This document shows, one piece after another, positions 57,938 to 64,000 of a stretch of 64,000 bases of DNA (position 1 is its first letter; each line of letters begins with the position of its first letter). This DNA comes from Diplonema papillatum. Lineage: Eukaryota > Euglenozoa > Diplonemea > Diplonemida > Diplonemidae. The notes below the pieces were generated by a model, which was given only the letters and a program-made list of their open reading frames with translations, was not told the DNA's origin and made no database searches. The translations under genes were made by a program, and so were the position numbers. Location: contig JAPJBO010000051.1 in the NCBI GenBank assembly GCA_030068145.1, forward strand, positions 197,501 to 261,500, written 5' to 3'.

Positions 57938-58262
57938 TAAGATGTGCCTGCAAGATAGGAAAGCCGGTTGTTCGAAAGCTGCTAAGATGTGCCTGCAAGA
58001 TAGGAAAGCCGGTTGCTTGAAAGCTGCTAAGATGTGCCTGCAAGATAGGAAAGCCGGCTGCTCGAAAGCTGCTAAGATGTGCCTGCAAGATAGGAAAGCC
58101 GGCTGCTGTGCCTGCAAGATAGGAAAGCCGGCTGCTCGAAAGCTGCTAAGATGTGCCTGCAAGATAGGAAAGCCGGCTGCTCGAAAGCTGCTAAGATGTG
58201 CCTGCAAGATAGGAAAGCCGACTGCTTGAAAGCTGCTAAGATGCAAGATAGGACAGCCGGTT
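57938..58262. repeat. 45-bp minisatellite (in-frame in all frames)
   Basis: Units of GCTGCTAAGATGTGCCTGCA, AGATAGGAAAGCCGGCTGCT, CGAAA recur seven times (GATGT at 57941, 57986, 58031, 58076, then one 29-bp truncated unit, 58150, 58195). Because 45 is a multiple of three, long open frames arise on both strands; these are not called as genes. Confidence 0.9.
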
Positions 58263-58655
58263 GCTCAAAAACGCTGCGGCCTCCGGGGACGGAGAAAAGC
58301 CGAACTCAGTAGGCCTTGCAGCAGGCCTTCGTCTCCATGCGACTGGGTCCCCCGCTCCTCCTGCCACGTTTACCTTTGGTTCTTTACTGAGATAGCAAAC
58401 CCGAGCGTAGCGAGCTTTTTAGAGTGAGTTTTTGTGAGATGGTTCTATTGTCCAAACAACCATGCCTGTGTTCTCTCATTTTTATTTTCATTTTGTTTGT
58501 ACGTGCCGGGGGAGGATTAGCCTGTCAGTGAGTGATAGGGAGTGAATATGATCGGTAGGCTAATCTTCTCCCAAACACGCTGCCAGCGTTCTCTTTCGTG
58601 TTTACAGTTAATTGCTATTACGAAAAAACGCGCTGCGAGAACTGCCTGTGTCAGC
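58263..58655. other. no gene seen
   Basis: A block of non-repetitive sequence without a supported exon. A GCTTTTTAGAGTGAG motif near 58408 weakly resembles the start of the GTCTCCG-TGACC module. Confidence 0.4.
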
Positions 58656-58679
58656 ACAGGTAGTGCATGAGAATGCTCC

Positions 58680-59465
58680 TGCCCGCAGTGCAGGTAACCC
58701 GAACAACCTCAGCCCGCAGAGCTGAGAAGACAGCCCGCGCAGTGCTGTGAACCTCAGCCTGCAGAGCTGAGAAGACAGCCCGCAGTGGTGTGAACCTCAG
58801 CCTGCAGAGCTGAGAAGACAGCCCGCAGTGCTGTGAACCTCAGCCTGCAGAGCTGAGAAGACAGCCCGCAGTGGTGTGAACCTCAGCCTGCAGAGCTGAG
58901 AAGACAGCCCGCAGTGCTGTGAACCTCAGCCTGCAGAGCTGAGAAGACAGCCCGCAGTGCTGTGAACCTCAGCCTGCAGAGCTGAGAAGACAGCCCGCAG
59001 TGCTGTGAACCTCAGCCTGCAGAGCTGAGAAGACAGCCCGCAGTGGTGTGAACCTCAGCCTGCAGAGCTGAGAAGACAGCCCGCAGTGCTGTGAACCTCA
59101 GCCTGCAGAGCTGAGAAGACAGCCCGCAGTGCTGTGAACCTCAGCCTGCAGAGCTGAGAAGACAGCCCGCAGTGCTGTGAACCTCAGCCTGCAGAGCTGA
59201 GAAGACAGCCCGCAGTGCTGAACCTCAGCCCGCAGAGCTGAGAAGACAGCCCGCAGTGCTGCGAACCTCAGCCTGCAGAGCTGAGAAGACAGCCCGCAGT
59301 GCTGTGAACCTCAGCCTGCAGAGCTGAGAAGACAGCCCGCAGTGCTGTGAACCTCAGCCTGCAGAGCTGAGAAGACAGCCCGCAGTGCTGTGAACCTCAG
59401 CCCGCAGAGCTGAGAAGACACCGCAGTGCTGTGAACCTCAGCCTGCAGCGCTGAGTTGGCAGCCC
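58680..59465. repeat. 43-bp tandem repeat, about 18 copies
   Basis: The unit AACCTCAGCCTGCAGAGCTG, AGAAGACAGCCCGCAGTGCT, GTG repeats with almost no divergence (AACCTCAG at 58750, 58793 and so on). Each unit contains the inverted pair CTCAGC/GCTGAG around CTGCAGA, so single strands could form a row of small stem-loops. Confidence 0.95.
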
Positions 59466-59539
59466 GCAGTGCTACACAACATCGCAAGCAGCCCGCTGTG
59501 CTGCTGACGGATACGGCAGGAGGACGGAAGGATCACTAC

Positions 59540-59860
59540 CCCTCCTTGCCAGGTGACTCTCGCGCGCTGCTCTTGCCGGCGCCGCGCCCCCAGCGCGTTG
59601 CGTAGTAGACGCCCCCGGCAGGATGAGGGCCTTCCGCAGTGCTGCACTCGCCGTCGTTCGGCGGCGTTCCTCGTTGGTGCGCACGTAGTCTACACCGCAC
59701 TGCACCCCGTCAAAGGACGGGCGCTCCGCAGCAAGCTGCGTCCAGGCGGACTGTCGCAGCTGCCCCCGCAACACACGGTTCCGCTCGACCCGTCGCATGT
59801 CCAGATGGACCCGCCCTTGCACCTTCATGGTGCCGAGGTCAAACCCGTCGTATTCAGCCC
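59540..59860 (-). CDS. exon, tentatively family B DNA polymerase (zeta/REV3-like)
   Basis: The acceptor CCCCCCGGTAG precedes 59860; a donor GGG|GTAGTG is possible at 59540. The frame reads AEYDGFDLGTMKVQGRVHLD, MRRVERNRVLRGQLRQSAWT, QLAAERPSFDG, then a less ordered tail. The stretch GRVHLDMRRVERN...L...L..ERPSF resembles the conserved exonuclease-domain segment of DNA polymerase zeta, where GRxxLNxWRxxRNE is followed 15-20 residues later by a Leu-x-x-Arg-x-Pro-like motif. No polymerase active-site motif is in the window, so the call rests on one 35-residue match by memory. The exon lies between a 145-bp introner-like repeat and the 43-bp tandem array. Confidence 0.35.
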
Positions 59861-59869
59861 CTACCGGGG

Positions 59870-60010
59870 GGAAAATGTTTCTTGGGTTTGAAGAGCGCGT
59901 GGTGCTTGCACCACTGAGGCCAGGTTATTTAACCGCGGATTTAGTGAAGGATTGTTCAGGAAACGGTCGCGAGCGAAACCCGACCAGGTAACGACCATTT
60001 CACTGTCTTC
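59870..60010 (-). repeat. 145-bp repeat, introner-like (copy 2), abutting a splice acceptor
   Basis: Nearly identical to 28517-28665. On the minus strand its end, AACATTTTCCCCCCGGTAG, forms the pyrimidine tract and 3' splice site of the exon at 59860. Confidence 0.8.
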
Positions 60011-60059
60011 TTTGTTTTGTGATGCGAACATCACGAGGTGCTGTCCGAAGACACCGCCC

Positions 60060-63000
60060 ACGTGAGCATTGTTAAGCATTGAGTTCTTTTAAGTACATGA
60101 ACCACATGGATTAGCATGCACTGTGTCGCCGCTTAAGGTTACTTTATGACGTCGTCACCTGTCATTGCGTCGTCAAGGTCGAGTACTTGTGGCGCCAGGG
60201 GCGCTGGGCTTTCTTGCGGTTCTGGAGATTGCGTGGGGGGGCACAGGTGCGGACAGGCTTGCACGTTTTTCACTCTCGAGGGCACTGGAGTGCTTGGGGA
60301 CGTCGGACGTTTCTGGTAGCCGCTTGCTTTAAGGGCCTTCTTCTTTTTTCGTTGCACCCCTGACTCGGGTGTGGTCGCCTTCGCCTTCTTCCGCTTGCGG
60401 CCGGCGATCGGGCTCTCCTTCGGGGTGCCGAGCACCCTCTTCTTCAACGCTGGTCGTTCGCCGGTCCCTGGCGTTGGTGGCGGCCTCTTGGCCGCCCGTC
60501 CGGTCGTCGCCGTCTTCTGCTTCACCACGGCGGGCGGTGCCTGCGCCGCGCGCTTTCCCGCCGGTGTTTCTCGTTGTACGCCCACCTGGGTGGGTGAGAG
60601 GGGTCTCTTCTTCTTTTTGCTGTGTCCGGGGGTTGCCGGGGCGTTCGGTTCGTTGGGTTGGTGGTGGCCGCGGCGGCAGCACGCTGCCGGTCTCCTCTGC
60701 GCCAACGTAGGGAGCCCCCTGCATTCCTGGCAGGTTCCTCTGCCATGCGTGCGGCAGGCATGATGCCCGCTGCGGCAGCACGCCGCCGCCGTCTTGCACT
60801 CGCCGCATTTCGTCGTGCTGTGCTCCACGCACACCGCGATCGGCTGCCCATCGTCAGCGTGGTGATGGTGCCGACAGCACATCTCTACCGTGGGCACGTC
60901 CCTTCGGACGAGTGCTCGACACGCCTCACACTTCCCCTTGTGGTGGGTCGCGCAGGTGACGAGCGCTTTCTCTACTCCGACACCCGGCATATGCACGGGG
61001 TCGGGGTGCAGCTGTGGTGGGGCAGGCAGGGCCCACCTCGCCGCTCTCTCGGCCGTCCAGTCCGGGTACGTCGGGAACTGCGTCCCTACATCGCTTCCCT
61101 TCACCTGCTCTTCGAGGATCGTCCCCGTGTGTGCCTCGCGAAAGCGGGGCCTGGGCCGCACCCCCGATATCCCCGTGATGCCCATGAACGACAGCGACGT
61201 CGTCGGGCATACTCTCTCGCCTCGCTCGCAACTCCCCAGCCCTTGCTGTGTCGCCAGCTTGTCCAACGCGCTGATCATGCAGCGCAGGACGTTTCCTCGC
61301 TCCCTCACCCCCTTCGGTGCATTCTCGTGCAGCGGTATGCTGAGGCCTGAAAAGAGTTCAAAGTCGATGGCAAGCTCTAGCATTGACGCCTGCCCGTTCT
61401 CGGTCCACTCCATGTCTGACAGCCACGCTACCAACGCATAAAACGTCGGTAGCCCCCAGGCCTTGTTCCGCTCCCACGCCCATGCCGGGGCAATCCGCGC
61501 AAAGGGGTGGTCGAGCTTCTCGGCAGGCATCGCATCCGCTCTCGACCAGGGGGTCGTGGGGTTCCTGGCTACCCAGCCTCGTGCTTCGAGCCCTGCCCGC
61601 TCCGCAAGGATTTCAGCCATCATCTCCTGGAGCCGCCTCGAGAAGTGGGCATTCTCGGGTACTACCACTCCGTGTTCCAGCGTGCATCTGGGCCAGTCGG
61701 CGCGGTTGGCCGCCATCAGCTCGGCATGTGCCTCTCGTCGCCGTATGTGCGAGTACGCTCCGCAGTCCCAGAATACGTGTTTCTCGTCCTCGGTGTCGCC
61801 GCTTCCACAGTGCTTGCAGCTGGGCGCCTGCGGCTCAGCTCCGGCCTGTCTCATCCGCGACGTGAACTCAGCCGTGTTCACTCCTCCCGCCAACGCTACA
61901 CGTATAAGCCTCGCGGTGTGCGCGGGACATTCACGCATCCTCCAGAAGGAGTTCGTCCGCTCCAAGTCGGCTCTCTGTACACCCTCAAATCCCGGCCGCC
62001 TCGCTACCAGACGGGACCACGTCTTCGCCCTCAAATCCGCCCTCACTTCATGCCCCCTCTTCGAGGGTGTCGAGGCTATCGGGTCAAATATTGCACCATT
62101 CCTCAGCGTGCGAGACAGGGGCCCTGGTCCCCATACGTGTCCACACTCCTCCATGCTCTTCATCGCCAGTCCAACTGGCCCCAGGGGTAGGTCCTCCTCG
62201 GCGTACCTTCCCCGGATGCTCTCCATCAGAGGCAGAAGTCGTGGCAACCTCTCGCACGCCGCGTAGAACGCCGTCGTCACCCTATATGCTAGGCATGTAC
62301 TGGGGTCCGTCAGGTGGCCCTTCTCCTGAAAATTTAGGACCATCTCCCTCGCGCGCTTTGGGTTGGACCCACCCCAGATCAGTCCCATCACCGACGTCGT
62401 CAGCCGTTTCATTGCCACCTTCGACACCGGCGCGAAAGAGCAGCCTGACAGCGCCGCCGGCAGCACATTCGACTGTACAATCCGGACCCGCTTCTCGTAC
62501 CGGAACGGCGCATGGCGGAGGCCTTCCGCCAGGGCAGCCGCCTTCTCCACCCTCTCCGAGTCGGACCTTTCTGTCCTATTCTTCGCCGTCGAGACTAGGG
62601 CCCCCAGGCACGTGACAGATTTGCCAAACCGCAGCAGCGCATCCACGCTGCGGAGTCTGAGCGTCGACTGATGCCTACGTCTCGTCGAGAAGGCGACCGT
62701 TTTCTGGAGGTTCAGCTCCATTCCGGTGAGCGTGCAGAACTCGTCTACCACGTCCACCCCCTTTTGCAGGGCGGCCTCCGACAGCCGCGATAGCAGCGTG
62801 GCATCGTCCGCGTACGACTTTGGGCTCACCCCCTCCGCTTCTTTCTTGACCGCCTTCATCACTACCGACAGCAGGGCATTGATGAGGATGACGGATACAG
62901 GGCACCCTTGAAGGATACCATTGGTCACACTAAACTCCCTGCCCACCCCTAGAGGCAGCTTGAAGCGTCTCGCGAGCAGTCTGTAGATCGCCCTCAGCGG

Positions 63001-63413
63001 CTTGAGAACCCGATTGTGCAACCCTAAGTCCCCGGCCAGGCGCAGCACTAACTCTCGCGGGACCATGTCGAAACATTTCCGGAAGTCCAGCGCCACCCCG
63101 TAGAGCGGCTCTCCATCTAGCAAGGCGTCCTCCATCTCGAGCCCTATCTCCATCAGGACGTCCTCGATACGGTGACCCGGTCGAAAGCCCTTCTGTCCTT
63201 CTTCGATCCACTTCTCCTGCCACAGGACTATGTCCGCAAGCCTGCGGCTGCCCATAGGCGGTACACAGCGGACGTGACGGTTATTGGCCTCGTGTGCAGC
63301 GGGTCTTGGCTCTCATCCTTCGGCACCATCGACACCAGGGCAGTTGTCATGCTCGCCGGCCAAACCCCAGTGTTAAGCAGCGGTTGCCAGATACTCCCGT
63401 AGCACCTATTCAC
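60060..63413 (-). mobile_element. LINE (non-LTR retrotransposon), 5'-truncated
   Basis: The element comprises a frameshifted RT start (63413-63228), a 1038-residue open frame (63255-60139) and a short 3' region ending near 60067 in AACTCAATGCTTAACAA. That end is shared with the copies at 49818 and 50017. No endonuclease domain or 5' untranslated region is present, so the copy is 5'-truncated. Confidence 0.85.
60139..63255 (-). pseudogene. LINE reverse transcriptase with Cys/His-rich C-terminal extension
   Basis: RT motifs appear in order: GFRPGHRIEDVLMEI, VALDFRKCFDMVPREL (motif A), GILQGCPVSVILINAL (motif B), SYADDATLLS (catalytic YADD) and GMELNLQKTVAFS. Residues about 450-500 carry a zinc knuckle, CKHCGSGDTEDEKHVFWDC (C-x2-C-x9-H-x4-C). 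Between residues about 760 and 880 lies an unusual Cys/His-rich region (CEACRALVRRD, CCRHHHHADDGQ, CGECKTAAACCRSGHH, CQECRGLP, CCRRGHH). A Lys/Pro-rich tail follows, ending LDLDDAMTGDDVIK. The start is displaced: the upstream RT segment WQPLLNTGVWPASMTTALVS, RPITVTSAVYRLW lies in another frame at 63228-63413, so a frameshift separates the two. Confidence 0.85.
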
Positions 63414-64000
63414 GGGTTTGCAGGGGTAAAAAGGAAGCCCGGGTTGGGGAGGGTGGGTTTGAAGACGGGCACGCAGCGCCCGTCTTCAGGTCCCTCATCT
63501 CGACATGAGCGACAAAAGGAGAAAGAGGTGTGAAAACGGGGTTTTGCCTGGAGGCTCGTCGGGGGGCTCCTCGTGTGTTGTGTAGGGTGCTTTCTGCTTT
63601 GCGGAAAAAGAAGTAAGAAGAAGGGAGGTGTGTTGCGGGTTTCTTCGCGTTGGGGTGTCCGTATGCCTTACAAAAAGAGGAAAGTAAGGCCCCTTACGGG
63701 TCTCTACGGCCGGTTGTGTGCTTACAGAAAAAGAATCGGGAAGGTGTGACTGACATTCTTTGATCCTGTTGGTTCAGGCTTGTTCAGGAGTGCTACCATT
63801 TACCGGGTTATTACTAGTCGTCGAAGCCAGCCCCACCCCGAATTCTTCTGGTGTCGATTCGAGGTGGTCGTGCTCGTCTAGCCATGCGTCTTGCTCCAGT
63901 TCCCTCAGTAAACTGCAAGACACCGCCGACGAATTCACGGCGTGGCACTTTTATGCACGCCTGGCTTTGCCGCCACAAAATCTCTGCTTTTTAATCCCAA
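63414..64000. other. no gene seen; weak match to a YR-element repeat
   Basis: A hairpin GACGGGCACGCAGCGCCCGTC lies near 63464. GCCATGCGTCTTGCTCCAGT at 63881 resembles GCCATGCGCTTTGCTCCAGT inside the A repeats of the YR element, suggesting a diverged relative continuing outside the window. No supported exon. Confidence 0.45.

Noticed and set aside
57621..58246. Cys/Lys-rich and Ala/Phe-rich open frames on both strands
   Set aside because: Produced by a 45-bp minisatellite, a multiple of three.
61383..62266. plus-strand frames opposite the LINE RT
   Set aside because: Shadows of the RT frame, which has clear motifs.

Overview
This is a nuclear genome window from a eukaryote. Genes are split by spliceosomal introns with GT-AG ends; several donors read GTATGC or GTATTC and several acceptors CCCCGCAG or CAAACAG. 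Non-LTR retrotransposons, a tyrosine-recombinase (YR) retrotransposon, DNA transposons, long microsatellites and satellite arrays are present. There is no bacterial-style operon, CRISPR array or phage module. The mix (GC-rich exons, coiled-coil and poly-Gln proteins, long TE-filled introns) suggests a protist or alga, but I cannot place the lineage from sequence alone.

All host exons that I can support lie on the minus strand. In order of rising coordinate they are: an MFS sugar-transporter exon (1977-2441); a coiled-coil exon whose 3' part is tandemly duplicated (4.1-5.8 kb); a large coiled-coil protein with three phase-matched exons (8.9-18.2 kb); a poly-Gln/poly-Ala protein with two phase-matched exons (24.8-29.2 kb); a complete TLC-domain membrane protein with two exons (36.6-42.0 kb); a candidate exon at the end of a tandem array (45.4-45.5 kb); three exons of an unknown gene (48.4-49.7 kb); a protein with two new-looking repeat types in two exons (52.4-57.7 kb); and an exon that may belong to a family B DNA polymerase (59.5-59.9 kb).

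Mobile DNA fills introns and intergenic space. The main elements are a pogo-like transposon with TA target duplication (404-1836); a 5'-truncated poly(A) LINE inserted in an RNase H-bearing retroelement (15.0-16.8 kb); a YR retrotransposon with canonical split direct repeats inserted in a (TAC)n tract within the TLC-gene intron (38.7-41.4 kb); two TA-flanked MITE-like elements sharing a G8-TCGAATA terminus; and a LINE with a Cys/His-rich C-terminal extension (60.1-63.4 kb). Short repeat families recur many times. Some lie directly against splice acceptors and resemble introners.

Three satellite arrays (20.8-23.0, 29.6-30.6 and 45.9-46.1 kb) share a motif and the same terminal sequence. Two of them start next to a tRNA-like A-box segment, which suggests a mobile or transcribed unit with an internally amplified satellite. 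This and the YR element are the most unusual objects here. Exon boundaries are read from splice signals and phase only, so outer exons of most genes are unknown.
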